Assembly (NCBI GenBank): GCA_964494325.1
Contig: CAZBTJ010000033.1
Coordinates: 1 to 43,943 of the forward strand
Length of the DNA: 43,943 bases
Direction of reading: 5' to 3'
Source of the DNA: JAIPFM01 sp964494325
Lineage (GTDB): Bacteria > Planctomycetota > Phycisphaerae > Sedimentisphaerales > Anaerobacaceae
Positions 35,819 through 43,820 of the stretch are shown here, in pieces. The translations under genes were made by a program, and so were the position numbers. How positions within the stretch are numbered: position 1 is the first letter of the stretch; each line of letters opens with the position of its first letter. The notes beneath the pieces were generated by a model. It made no database searches. It saw only the letters and a list, made by a program, of their open reading frames with translations, and was not told where the DNA came from.

Positions 35819-38272
35819 CTAATGCAGTCGTTCACGTTTCTTCTGTAATATTTTGGAGGCCTTTTTCAGGCGGTTGTTTAATTTGATCGCCACGATATCC
35901 GGTTGGGGCGTTTTGACCGCAGCACTCAACAGAATCTTCTCGATCTTGATGTCCGGGATGATCAGCTTGGCATCCAGGAGCCAGTCCATCAGACTCATGG
36001 CGCACTCCACGGCCGCATTGGATTCTACAAAGAGCATTTCCAGCGCCTCGTCATTCACACCTGGCGGCAGGGGCGGTACGCAGGAGGGGCAGCCTGCTTC
36101 GCACTCACATTCCTTGAGGATCTGACGGCAGAGCCCCAGCACCGTGGGCAGCAGTTCGTAGATCTTTTCTGCATAGCCCACGCCACCTTCGATCGTGTCG
36201 AATAGATACAGGGCACTCTTCCACAGGCCGTCCGAGACCTCCAATAGGGCCACGTCAGTTTCAATATCCTGCACGTCACCCATACAGACGCTGGGTGCCA
36301 CGCGCTTCATGAGATAGCTCAGGCCGTACAGGGCTGCGTCGATGTAGCGTTTGTCCACGGTCGTCATGGCCTCTTGCCACGCTTCAGCGGGCAGTAGGCT
36401 GAAACCCGTGGTGTCGTATTCAAACGGGTCCAGTGTGATAGGACCGTAGCCCACATTTTCAAAACTGCGTTCACGGATCTTCTTGTACAGCTTGGGTTGC
36501 TTGTTCACGTTGATGTAGCCGAAGTCCAGCAAGCTGCCTTGGACCTCCTTGGTTTCTTCGACCTCGGTCATGGTCAGGCGGTTTTCCCACACAGCCTCTG
36601 TGTAGTAATCCACGTCCACTTCGGCCACTTTGCAGAGTTTCTTTTCCAGGTCCAGGTTGAGTGACATATAACGGGTGCCCAGATGCTGATAGATGGCGTC
36701 CTTGTACAGGGTGCCGCGTGCACCAATGGGGTCGAGTTCGCCGATGACCTCGGTGCCACAGTAGATATCGACGTTGTAGTCGGTCATGCCGCGAAGGTTA
36801 ACACCTTTGGCCGGGTAGTCGGAAAGAGCATACCGAAAACACTGGCGGTAGGGCTTGAGTGTTTCATCTTCCTTCAAGACCTCCACGGCCTGGGTATAGG
36901 CGGGGCCCTGATACAGGGGCTCATCCGCGCGTAGGGGATATTCATAGGCTGCGCAGGGCAGGTGCTGCATGATGATATAGGGATTTTCTGCACTGAGCCA
37001 CGCCCGTTCAATGGGCGCTTGCGTGATAAACTCAGGATGATGCACGAGATACTGATCAATGGGTGCGTCCTTGGCAATGTACACGATCACGGCTTCTTTG
37101 CCCTTGCGTCCCACGCGTCCGGCCTGCTGCCAGAAGCTGGCAAAGGTGCCGGGGTGACCGCTCAGGATGCAGAGATCCAGTCCGCCGATGTCAATACCCA
37201 ATTCCAGGGCATTGGTGGTGATGATGGTGTTAAGTTTGCCCTGTGCCAGGTCGCGTTCGAGTTGACGTCGTTCATTGGGCAGCAGACCACCGCGGTAAGG
37301 CTTGACCATGTGACGCAGGTCGGGATGACGGTCAATGACGGCCTTGTAGAGCCTTTCCACTTCCTGGCGTGCGCGGCAAAAACAGATTGTCCGGATCTTC
37401 TGCTTGGCGGCTTGGCGGATCAGGCGGATGGAAATGGAGGCCGGTCCCTTGCGGTACAGGGCATGTCCCTGGCTCGCCACCAGGGGCGGGTTGAGCATAT
37501 AGAGATGTCGCAAGGGCCGTGGTGCGCCGTCGGAGTCGACAATGGTGAACTTTCGTTGGAACAGGGCCTCCACGTGCTCACGTGGATTGCCGACCGTGGC
37601 TGAGGAGCATACAAAGGTGGGGCGGCTGCCATGCATCTCGCAGACCCTTAGAAGACGCCGGAATACATTGGCCACGTGCGAGCCGAATGAACCGCGATAG
37701 GTGTGCACTTCGTCGATCACAATATAGCGCAATCGACTCAAAAAGGCCTTCCATTTTCGGTTGTGGTTGGGCAGCAGGCCAGAGTGCAGCATGTCCGGGT
37801 TGGTAATGACAAAGTCTGCCATACGCGAGATGCGGGCCCGTTCTTCGCGGGGGGTATCGCCATCGAAAGTGCCCATGCGGATGTCTACACCGGCAGACTG
37901 CATCAGTTGCCCCAGGCCGCTTTCCTGATCTCGGGAGAGCGCCTTGGTGGGATACATCAGCATCACACTGAAGGGGGACGGGGCATTCATATATTCATTG
38001 AGGATGGGCAGTAAAAAGGAGAGGGTCTTGCCGCTGGCCGTGTGCGAGACCAGCACCGTGTCCTGGTTCTGACTGATCGGTTCAAAGGCCTGGACCTGGT
38101 GGGAGTATAAGTCGTGGATGCCCTGACGCTTCAGCACATCCACATAGGTGGCATTTAACCCTTCAGGAAAGCCGGCCATTTCCCCGGGCGATGCCTTGAG
38201 GATATGATGCGCCTTGATTTCCTTGGCATACGTCTCTTCCAGATACTCAGCTACACCCCGAACCACTGCCAT
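35819..38272 (-). CDS. mrfA: DEAD/DEAH-box helicase with DUF1998-type zinc domain, MrfA/YprA type
   Basis: An 817-residue SF2 helicase. The start at MAVVRGVAEYL (38272) is preceded by GGAGGT five bases upstream, and the promoter at 38327-38355 rules out a much longer leader. Motifs in order: Q-like YSHQVQAFEPI, Walker A SHTASGKTLS, DEVH in YIVIDEVHTY, SSAT, and motif VI QQAGRVGRKG. The C-terminus has the MrfA-like cysteine cluster ECECEAGCPSC (about 735). In B. subtilis MrfA is a 3'-5' helicase that unwinds damaged DNA and acts with the MrfB exonuclease on mitomycin C lesions. The gene pair is intact and looks functional. No other repair gene accompanies it. Confidence 0.9.
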   Translation of the reverse strand: MAVVRGVAEYLEETYAKEIKAHHILKASPGEMAGFPEGLNATYVDVLKRQGIHDLYSHQVQAFEPISQNQDTVLVSHTASGKTLSFLLPILNEYMNAPSPFSVMLMYPTKALSRDQESGLGQLMQSAGVDIRMGTFDGDTPREERARISRMADFVITNPDMLHSGLLPNHNRKWKAFLSRLRYIVIDEVHTYRGSFGSHVANVFRRLLRVCEMHGSRPTFVCSSATVGNPREHVEALFQRKFTIVDSDGAPRPLRHLYMLNPPLVASQGHALYRKGPASISIRLIRQAAKQKIRTICFCRARQEVERLYKAVIDRHPDLRHMVKPYRGGLLPNERRQLERDLAQGKLNTIITTNALELGIDIGGLDLCILSGHPGTFASFWQQAGRVGRKGKEAVIVYIAKDAPIDQYLVHHPEFITQAPIERAWLSAENPYIIMQHLPCAAYEYPLRADEPLYQGPAYTQAVEVLKEDETLKPYRQCFRYALSDYPAKGVNLRGMTDYNVDIYCGTEVIGELDPIGARGTLYKDAIYQHLGTRYMSLNLDLEKKLCKVAEVDVDYYTEAVWENRLTMTEVEETKEVQGSLLDFGYINVNKQPKLYKKIRERSFENVGYGPITLDPFEYDTTGFSLLPAEAWQEAMTTVDKRYIDAALYGLSYLMKRVAPSVCMGDVQDIETDVALLEVSDGLWKSALYLFDTIEGGVGYAEKIYELLPTVLGLCRQILKECECEAGCPSCVPPLPPGVNDEALEMLFVESNAAVECAMSLMDWLLDAKLIIPDIKIEKILLSAAVKTPQPDIVAIKLNNRLKKASKILQKKRERLH

Positions 38273-38326
38273 TGCGACCTCCGATGTCCTGTGGATGCAA
38301 AACAGCATCCGTTTCATTTTGATGCT

Positions 38327-38355
38327 ATTCTAAGGAATTCTTCGGGATTGGTCAA
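38327..38355 (-). promoter_or_regulatory. Sigma-70-type promoter of mrfA-mrfB
   Basis: On the reverse strand TTGACC (38355-38350), a 17-base spacer and TAGAAT (38332-38327) make a near-consensus promoter. Transcription would start near 38320, about 48 bases upstream of the preferred mrfA ATG. No LexA-like operator overlaps it. Confidence 0.6.
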
Positions 38356-38600
38356 TCAGCGGTCGTGGCGTTCGTATTGTCAGCTATGCCTTTTATAAAA
38401 CCGTGTACGCATGATGCAGGTCACATATACAGTTATGGTCGTTTGACTGGGTGGTGGCAGCGCTGAGAAATGTTTGGTTTGTTGATAATATGCTTTAAGG
38501 CATAGACTTAGTCTCAATGTATAGAGGTGGCATGCCGTTTGCAAAAGATCCTTTGCCAATTGAATTGAATCAAAGCAAATAGACTGGAAAGGTCTGACTC
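38356..38600. other. Divergent intergenic region between mrfA and the lipoprotein gene
   Basis: No gene seen. It should contain the promoter of the forward lipoprotein gene, but no convincing boxes stood out. CTGGAAAGGTCTGACTCATG (38583-38603) supplies GGAAAGG as a ribosome-binding site. Confidence 0.4.
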
Positions 38601-39227
38601 ATGAAAAACTCAATTTCGGAATGGCTGGTGTTGGGCCTGTTAATCCTGTTCGGTGCGGGGTGTTACCCAAATGTGGATTGGGAATATGATGTGCTGCGAG
38701 AGGACATTCATTTTGAACGTATGGGTCAGCGAGAATCCGGAACCCTTGTCGGGATCATTTCCGAGGACACGGAGATTCAAGGGTATCCCTGCAAAAAAGG
38801 CTGGGTGCATTTTGTCAGTGAATTCAAATTGCTGAATTTTACGGCCAGCCAACCCATAGAGAATGGGGCGAACGTGATCCCTGAAGATTCGTACATTCGC
38901 CTGAATGACAAGGGGCAGATTACGGTCTGTGCACTCCCCAGGACCATGGAGATTCAGGGTCACCTGTGCAAGGGCACCGGTGGGCCCAAGGGTGTGCACA
39001 CAACATTCTACTCTGGAGGTGAATTGCACTGCTTTTTCGCCCCCAAGGCCGTGGACATAGATGGTATTCCTTGTAAGGGCGGCGTTTTTCAATATCTCAA
39101 ATTACATCCCAATGGCAAACTGAAACAATGCACCCTGGCTCGGGCCACTACGATTGGCGGTACAGAGTATCGTGCAGGGACTCGCATGCATTTTGACTCG
39201 GAAGGACGGGTCATTAATTCCAAGTAA
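38601..39227 (+). CDS. Repeat-containing putative lipoprotein, function unknown
   Basis: A 208-residue protein with a hydrophobic leader ending LFGAGC (C21), a loose lipobox. The mature part is built of related units of about 35 residues: IQGYPCKKGWVHF (59), IQGHLCKGTGGPKG (118), IDGIPCKGGVFQYL (153) and IGGTEYRAGTRMHF (185), each followed by a phrase like xGxL(x)xCxLA. The pattern I-x-G-x-x-C-x-x-G resembles MORN/YwqK-like beta-hairpin repeats with added cysteines. It is probably an envelope protein. It stands alone, divergent from mrfA. Confidence 0.65.
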   Translation: MKNSISEWLVLGLLILFGAGCYPNVDWEYDVLREDIHFERMGQRESGTLVGIISEDTEIQGYPCKKGWVHFVSEFKLLNFTASQPIENGANVIPEDSYIRLNDKGQITVCALPRTMEIQGHLCKGTGGPKGVHTTFYSGGELHCFFAPKAVDIDGIPCKGGVFQYLKLHPNGKLKQCTLARATTIGGTEYRAGTRMHFDSEGRVINSK

Positions 39228-39252
39228 AGACCGAACCGTATAGTTATATCGA

Positions 39253-39525
39253 TCAATCCATACCTGTGTTGCTGACAAAGGCAATGCGTTTGCTGTCCGG
39301 GGACCAGGAGGGGACGTTGATCGTGCCCTGGCCACCATAGACGTAGGCAATCACCTTGGGTGTGCCCCCGTTGACCGGCATGATTCGGAGCGTGACCTCT
39401 TTGTAGAAGGGGTGATTGTCCGGTGCCACATCAGTGTTTGCTTCAAACAAACCCAGAGAACCCTGGGCAAGAACAGCCTGCAAGGGAAGGGTCAATACAA
39501 GCCAGAGGGGATGGGGCATTCTCAT
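39253..39525 (-). pseudogene. TolB-like secreted protein reduced by a large internal deletion
   Basis: The 90-residue frame has a proper start (AAGGAAC before the ATG at 39525), a signal peptide (ending AVLAQG) and then GLFEANTDVA, which looks like the mature N-terminus of PVC secreted proteins. It jumps directly to KEVTLRIMPVNGGTPKVIAY and GGQGTINVPSWSPDSKRIAFVSN, the last beta-propeller blade of TolB/PD40 proteins. Everything between (normally hundreds of residues) is missing, in frame. It could be expressed as a mini-protein, but a single blade cannot form a propeller. I read it as a deletion derivative. Confidence 0.65.
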
Positions 39526-39728
39526 AGGTTGTTCCTTTCAAGATCAAAGCCTGGGAGTCAGAATGTCTGTACCAGGCTCAAAAGGTATCAAAACCCTCCA
39601 GCCCGGACAAGGCGTATTTGCAAAGAAATCATGCTGCCGAGGCGTTGAGACAAAGTGAGTCAACGGACGATCAAGTCATTGAATCGCTTCGCCTCGCCCT
39701 GGCCTTACCTTCAAGAGGTAGTCAGGTA

Positions 39729-40030
39729 GAGAACGTAAGAAGGGGTTCCCAAAAAAGCTATCAGCGTTCAGCTCTCAGCACTCAGCTATTTGGAATTTTT
39801 CTGGTCTTATAGGTTGTCGTCCCGTCCAACCGTCCAACCGTTTTACTTTTTCTTCACACCTCACACTTCTCTCTTCACACCTCAGCGAAGCGTCCCCGTC
39901 TCACCGTCAAGCAGTCTCGCTGTCCGACGGCCTCTCCGGTAAACTGGCCCGCGAAGCGGCTCAAAAAGAGCTGAAAGCTGATGGCTGACCGCTGAAAGCT
40001 TCCTTTGCCATACCTTCCTACCTTCTCACT
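39729..40030. repeat. Composite degenerate repeat, copy A
   Basis: In order: AACGTAAGAAGGGGTTCCC, AAAAAAGCTATCAGCG with TCAGC units, the core CTATTTGGAATTTTTCTGG (39786-39818), CCGTCCAA units, CACTT/CACACC units, CAGCGAAGCGTCCCCG, CCGTC units, GCGAAGCGGCTC, then AAAGCTGATGGCTGACCGC (reversed TCAGC units). The outer TCAGC/GCTGA blocks face each other about 180 bases apart. Confidence 0.8.
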
Positions 40031-40149
40031 ATGCCACCCTCGTTGACCAGCCGTAGGTTTCTTTCCTTGAACCACCATATTCTTGGTGCTATAATCAGGT
40101 TCGTTCGTTGGCATTATATGTCCTATCAGTTTCTTTGGGAGAATACGTC

Positions 40150-41298
40150 ATGACCAGTAAGTTGACTGATCGCCGTGCGTTTCTGAAAACTGCCGGCGCG
40201 GTGGCAGCCGGGGTGGCCCTGGGGACCGCCGGACCAGTGCAAGCGGCAAGCAAGCCTGCCCAGATGACGATTCCCCGATGGCGAGGATTTAACCTTGTTG
40301 ACTTCTTCCAGGCCTTTGGCCGGGGCGAACGTAGCGCGGGCCTGGTTAGCGAGGACGATCTGACATGGATTCGTGATTGGGGCTTTGATTTTATTCGACT
40401 GCCCATGGACTACTGGCTCTGGATCGACACGAATTGGCGTGAGACCAGGACGCTCACACCGGACGACATGGACAAGATTAAAGAGAGCATGATGGAACGC
40501 GTGGATCGGACTGTCGAGCTCGGCATCAAGTATGGCCTGCACGTGAGTCTGAATTTCCACCGGGCCCCCGGTTACTGCATCAACAATCCTGATCGAGAGC
40601 CGTTTGTGTTGTGGAGTGACTCTCGTGCAGAAGAGGCTTTCGTGTTCCACTGGGACCTCTTTGCCAAACGCTATCAGGGCGTGTCAGCGAAGGACCTCAG
40701 CTTCAACCTGGTGAACGAGGCACCGGGCGTCAGGCAGGGCTACATGTCGGCCGAGGACTATCGACGTGTGATGACTCGAGCCACCGAATCGATTCGTAAG
40801 TACACACCCGACCGGGTCATCATCATTGACGGATTGAGCGTGGGCAACAGGGTGGTAGAGAACATGATCCCCACGGGCGTGGTCCAGAGCGTCCACGCAT
40901 ACACGCCTGCTGGCATCAGTCATTACCGTGCCAGTTGGGTCGACAAGAACCAGAGCTTTCCCACACCGACTTGGCCGCTTCTAAATAAAGACGGATCGGT
41001 GAAGTATGATCGGGCAAAGCTCGAAGCGCATTATGCCCCCTGGGCCGAACTGGCCAAAAAGGGGATCGGCGTGCACTGCGGTGAGGCGGGCTGCTACAGC
41101 AAGACACCCTACGATGTTTTCAATGCCTGGTATTCCGATGTGATGGACATTCTCAAGGGCCATGGTATCGGCTATGCCCTGTGGAACTTCCGCGGCTCCT
41201 TCGGGATCCTCGACTCGGGCCGAACCGATATCGAACTCGAAGACTGGCACGGGCACAAGCTCGACCGACGCCTGCTGACGTTGTTGCAGAAAAGTTGA
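40150..41298 (+). CDS. Tat-exported GH5-family glycoside hydrolase (cellulase superfamily)
   Basis: Start at MTSKLTDRRAFLKTAG (40150, GGGAG upstream), giving 382 residues with a twin-arginine leader (RRAFLK, hydrophobic stretch, cleavage near VQAAS). The barrel shows GFNLVDFF and IRLPMDYWLW (strand 2), FHRAPGYC, the acid/base E190 in FNLVNEAPG, H250 in VHAYTP, and the nucleophile E312 in HCGEAGCYS, with LWNF near the end. These are the GH5/clan A landmarks. Tat export suggests folding before secretion or anchoring in the periplasm. The substrate is unclear (endoglucanase- or mannanase-like). Flanked on both sides by composite repeats A and B. Confidence 0.88.
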   Translation: MTSKLTDRRAFLKTAGAVAAGVALGTAGPVQAASKPAQMTIPRWRGFNLVDFFQAFGRGERSAGLVSEDDLTWIRDWGFDFIRLPMDYWLWIDTNWRETRTLTPDDMDKIKESMMERVDRTVELGIKYGLHVSLNFHRAPGYCINNPDREPFVLWSDSRAEEAFVFHWDLFAKRYQGVSAKDLSFNLVNEAPGVRQGYMSAEDYRRVMTRATESIRKYTPDRVIIIDGLSVGNRVVENMIPTGVVQSVHAYTPAGISHYRASWVDKNQSFPTPTWPLLNKDGSVKYDRAKLEAHYAPWAELAKKGIGVHCGEAGCYSKTPYDVFNAWYSDVMDILKGHGIGYALWNFRGSFGILDSGRTDIELEDWHGHKLDRRLLTLLQKS

Positions 41299-41309
41299 GT
41301 TGCCGTTGC

Positions 41310-41476
41310 AAAGAAGCTATCAGCCGTCAGCTATCAGCGTTTAGCCATTAGGAATTTTCCGAGTCCTATTGGCTATCACCCTGTCTGACCGTCTTTAGAG
41401 AACGGAGATAGGTAAGAAGAAAAGAAGGCTAAGATAGCTTCACTGTAAGACAGTGGGACGGTGTGACCGTGGGCGG
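41310..41476. repeat. Composite degenerate repeat, copy B
   Basis: Begins 12 bases after the GH5 stop: AAGAAGCTATCAGCCGTCAG, the core variant CCATTAGGAATTTTCCGAG (41345-41377), CTGTCTGACCGTC, AAGAAG units (41410-41428), then CACTGTAAGACAGTGGGACG, a reversed CCGTC/CACTG form. Confidence 0.75.
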
Positions 41477-41509
41477 ATTACCACTGTAAAGAAGACTTCT
41501 TGCCACGGC

Positions 41510-41672
41510 TTAAAACTTAGCACTTAAAACAGGACTTTTGCAAAAAGCCCTGTGGTGTACAGTTTTGGGTTTTCAGTTTTTAGTAAAACGCGTTTTTCCT
41601 GCTGTAAACTGCCTACTGAAAACTTGAAGTTTGCAAAACTTAACACTTAAAACCTAACACCGGCGCGAAGCG
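41510..41672. repeat. ACTTAAAAC-dialect repeat
   Basis: Several imperfect copies of an ACTTA-AAAC-type phrase: TTAAAACTTAGCACTTAAAA, CTGTAAACTGCCTACTGAAA, AACTTGAAG and AACACTTAAAACCTAAC, closing with CGGCGCGAAGCGACTC. This dialect is seen clearly only here, just upstream of the 179-residue protein gene. Confidence 0.55.
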
Positions 41673-41726
41673 ACTCGTAGTCATGGAGTTTTGTGTGGAT
41701 ACATCATAATATGAAGGAGATGCCTT

Positions 41727-42266
41727 ATGGCACAGTTTAAAGCATTTACTCCAGATGTTGAAATCAATGGGGCCGCTGTTCTGTCGGTGATCAAAGCCAT
41801 GGGCACATTCAGGCAAACGGCATCGAACATCCTGGGGGAACATGGCATCGTGGCCCCCGAAGAAGGCGCATGGTATTCGCAGCAAGCGTGGCTGGACACG
41901 TTCAAGGAGATTGCCGAAACAATGGGGGATATCACCCTACGAATAATAGGGGGAAAGATTCCTGGGGTCGCCCTGTGGCCACCAGATGTTGACACTGTGG
42001 GAAAAGCGTTGGCCTCCATTGATGTGGCCTATCACATGAATCATCGGGGAGGCAAAATTGGGCATTATGCCTATGAAGACCTGGGTGAACGATCAGCCAA
42101 GATGGTGTGTGAAAATCCCTATCCCTGTGATTTTGACATGGGAATTATTGAAGCAACGGCGAGTAGATTTGCAGCCGAAGGCGTAATTCCCATTGTCAAA
42201 CACGACAGATCACAATGTTGCAGAAAAGAGGGTGGCGATGCCTGCACATACCTTGTCACGTGGTAA
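41727..42266 (+). CDS. Small soluble protein of V4R/HNOB-like type, function unknown
   Basis: A 179-residue protein with an excellent AAGGAGA before its ATG. The central part (FKEIAETMGDITLRIIGGKI) and the C-terminal part (GGKIGHYAYEDLGERSAKMV, CENPYPCDFDMGII, then RSQCCRKEGGDACTYLVTW) look like the end of V4R or heme-NO-binding-like domains, which bind small molecules. Cysteines in VCENPYPC and QCC, with a closing ACTYLV, could bind metal. It stands alone between repeat arrays and has no effector domain, so any signalling partner is elsewhere. Confidence 0.6.
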   Translation: MAQFKAFTPDVEINGAAVLSVIKAMGTFRQTASNILGEHGIVAPEEGAWYSQQAWLDTFKEIAETMGDITLRIIGGKIPGVALWPPDVDTVGKALASIDVAYHMNHRGGKIGHYAYEDLGERSAKMVCENPYPCDFDMGIIEATASRFAAEGVIPIVKHDRSQCCRKEGGDACTYLVTW

Positions 42267-42269
42267 ACT

Positions 42270-42925
42270 GTAAAAAAAGCTGTCAGCCGTCAGCTTTCAG
42301 CGTTCAGCTATTTGGAATTTTCCTGGTCTTATAGGTTGTCGTCCCGTCCGACCGTCCGACCGTCCGACCGTCACACTGTTTCACCGTTGTTAGAGAAGCT
42401 AAGAAGAGAAGAACGTAAGAAGGGAAGAAGAGGTTCCTAAAAAAGCTGTCAGCTGTCAGCGTTCAGCACTCAGCTATTTGGAATCTTCCTGGTCTGATAG
42501 GCTATCACACTGTCACACCGTCACACCCTCCTATCCTCCTATCCTCATTTTCACACTTCACACTTCACACCTCACACTTCACACCTCAGCGAAGCGTCCC
42601 CGTTCGACCGTCTCACTGTTTCACCGTCCAACTGTCTGACCGACCCATCTTCCTGCCCTCAGCTTTCAGGTTTCATCCCTTATCCATTCCTCCAGTCCCT
42701 TCACACTTCAGCGAAGCGTCCTACCTTCCTACCCTCTGATCTTCTTACTGTCTCACTGCCCCGCGAAGCGGCTCAAAAGAGCTGAAAGCTGATCGCTGAG
42801 GGCTGTTCATGCAACCCACGGGGACGGAGTGCGCGCGGCCGTAGGCCGGAAACATAAGCTTTCAGCGGTCAGCACTCAGCTTTCAGCTATTTGGAATTTT
42901 CCTTGTTCTATTGGCTAGGGCAATG
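42270..42925. repeat. Composite degenerate repeats, copies C, D and E
   Basis: Three more copies of the composite element. C: AAAAAAAGCTGTCAGCCGTC, core 42308-42340, CCGTCCGA units, AAGAAG units. D: GGTTCCTAAAAAAGCTGTC, core 42474-42506, CACACCGTC, CTATCCTC and CACACTT units, CAGCGAAGCGTCCCCG, more CCGTC units, a second AGCGAAGCGTCC, then CCGCGAAGCGGCTC with GAGCTGAAAGCTGATCGCTG (reversed). E: AAGCTTTCAGCGGTCAGC, core 42887-42919. The order of dialects is the same as in copy A. Confidence 0.85.
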
Positions 42926-43279
42926 GTTCTGCCCATTTAACTGCTTGCTGTAAAACAAAGATCTTAGCATGGTTTAAGAGGTCCGTTCCGACTCTGGAGG
43001 TCGTGACAACTGGATACAAGACTTGAGCTCTTCTGATTCCCGAATTTGCCACAAAGCGTTAATTGCGATCTTAGCCTTGCTCATAAATCTGCGTATCATT
43101 GCGAGGGCTCAAAGGGTCATTGCACGAATTTAACCCTGACCCCTGAGGTGTGCAAGCCATCAGCTATCGACCCCGTATCCAGAAACTAATAGCTGACTGT
43201 GCCATTCTTGCAGTGTGATCAATGTCATATTAAAAGGGAGATTGCTTTTTCACGAGAAAAGAGGTAGGATTAGGGCATC
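42926..43279. other. Intergenic region before the retropepsin gene
   Basis: No gene seen. 43103-43145 (CTCAAAGGGTCATTGCACG, then AATTTAACCCTGACCCC) is of a type I associate with the flanks of REP-associated tyrosine (Y1) transposases, but no transposase is present. CCATCAGCTATCGACC (43157-43172) is a weak TCAGC remnant. Confidence 0.4.
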
Positions 43280-43642
43280 ATGGGATTAACTAAAGTAACA
43301 ACCAAACTCACAAATATGCAGAACCTGCAAAAGTCGTACGAGGCCTTATTCCTTGTGGACACAGGTGCGACCGATTCAATGGCTCCCATCGACGAACTCG
43401 AGAAACTCGGAATCAAACCTGAGGGCAAGATGGCATATGAACTCGCAGACGGCACAGTCAAGGAATTCCCCTTCGGTCTTGTTCGAATCGAATTCATGGG
43501 GGAAACGACAGCCGGTCGAGTCATCTTTGCGGCTCCAGATACCGAGCCCCTTCTCGGCGTGACTGCCCTTGAGTCTGTTGGGATCATGGTAGATCCCGCC
43601 AACAAGACCCTCAAACGTCTTCCTGCCATTCCTCTCAAATAG
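43280..43642 (+). CDS. Retropepsin-like clan AA aspartic protease
   Basis: A 120-residue single-domain protein with the catalytic D27-T-G-A-T in FLVDTGATDSM, the flap-like KMAYELADGTVKEFPF and the hydrophobic PLLGVTALESVGI that closes the fold. This is the bacterial retropepsin-like family, which acts as a homodimer because each chain has one catalytic Asp. The ATG follows GAGGTAGGATTAGGGCATC with a usable AGGA. The gene is complete, but directly after its stop come two foreign gene tails. Biological substrate unknown. Confidence 0.85.
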   Translation: MGLTKVTTKLTNMQNLQKSYEALFLVDTGATDSMAPIDELEKLGIKPEGKMAYELADGTVKEFPFGLVRIEFMGETTAGRVIFAAPDTEPLLGVTALESVGIMVDPANKTLKRLPAIPLK

Positions 43643-43644
43643 AG

Positions 43645-43752
43645 TTTGGCGAGCTGGATCTGACCGGCATTGATTGGGTGATCGTAGGCGGAGAATCCGG
43701 ACCAGACGCCCGGCCACTGAGATCATACTGCAAGCCCAAACAGCCGATCTAA
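43645..43752 (+). pseudogene. DUF5131 (phage Gp37/Gp68-like) fragment
   Basis: The frame reads FGELDLTGIDWVIVGGESGP then DARPLRS, the conserved centre of DUF5131 radical-SAM-like phage proteins. Homology stops at about 43722, where the expected helix (xxWVRxIRDQC type) is missing; no start or iron-sulfur part is present. Confidence 0.6.
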
Positions 43753-43820
43753 TCGACGAAGCCAACCAACTAATCGCTATCCTGACAACCATCATCAAAA
43801 AGACAAAAGCCAATGCCTAG
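43728..43820 (+). pseudogene. C-terminal tail of a four-helix-bundle (S23-like) protein
   Basis: The frame reads LQAQTADLIDEANQLIAILT then TIIKKTKANA and stop, typical of the last helix of the four-helix-bundle family related to 23S rRNA intervening-sequence proteins. It joins the DUF5131 fragment directly, so two unrelated gene pieces are fused here. Confidence 0.55.

Noticed and set aside
36962..37603. 213-codon forward frame opposite mrfA
   Set aside because: Antisense to well-conserved helicase motifs; no protein character of its own.
42270..42925. CRISPR-like array
   Set aside because: Units are 7-9 bases, degenerate and contiguous without unique spacers, and no cas genes are present.
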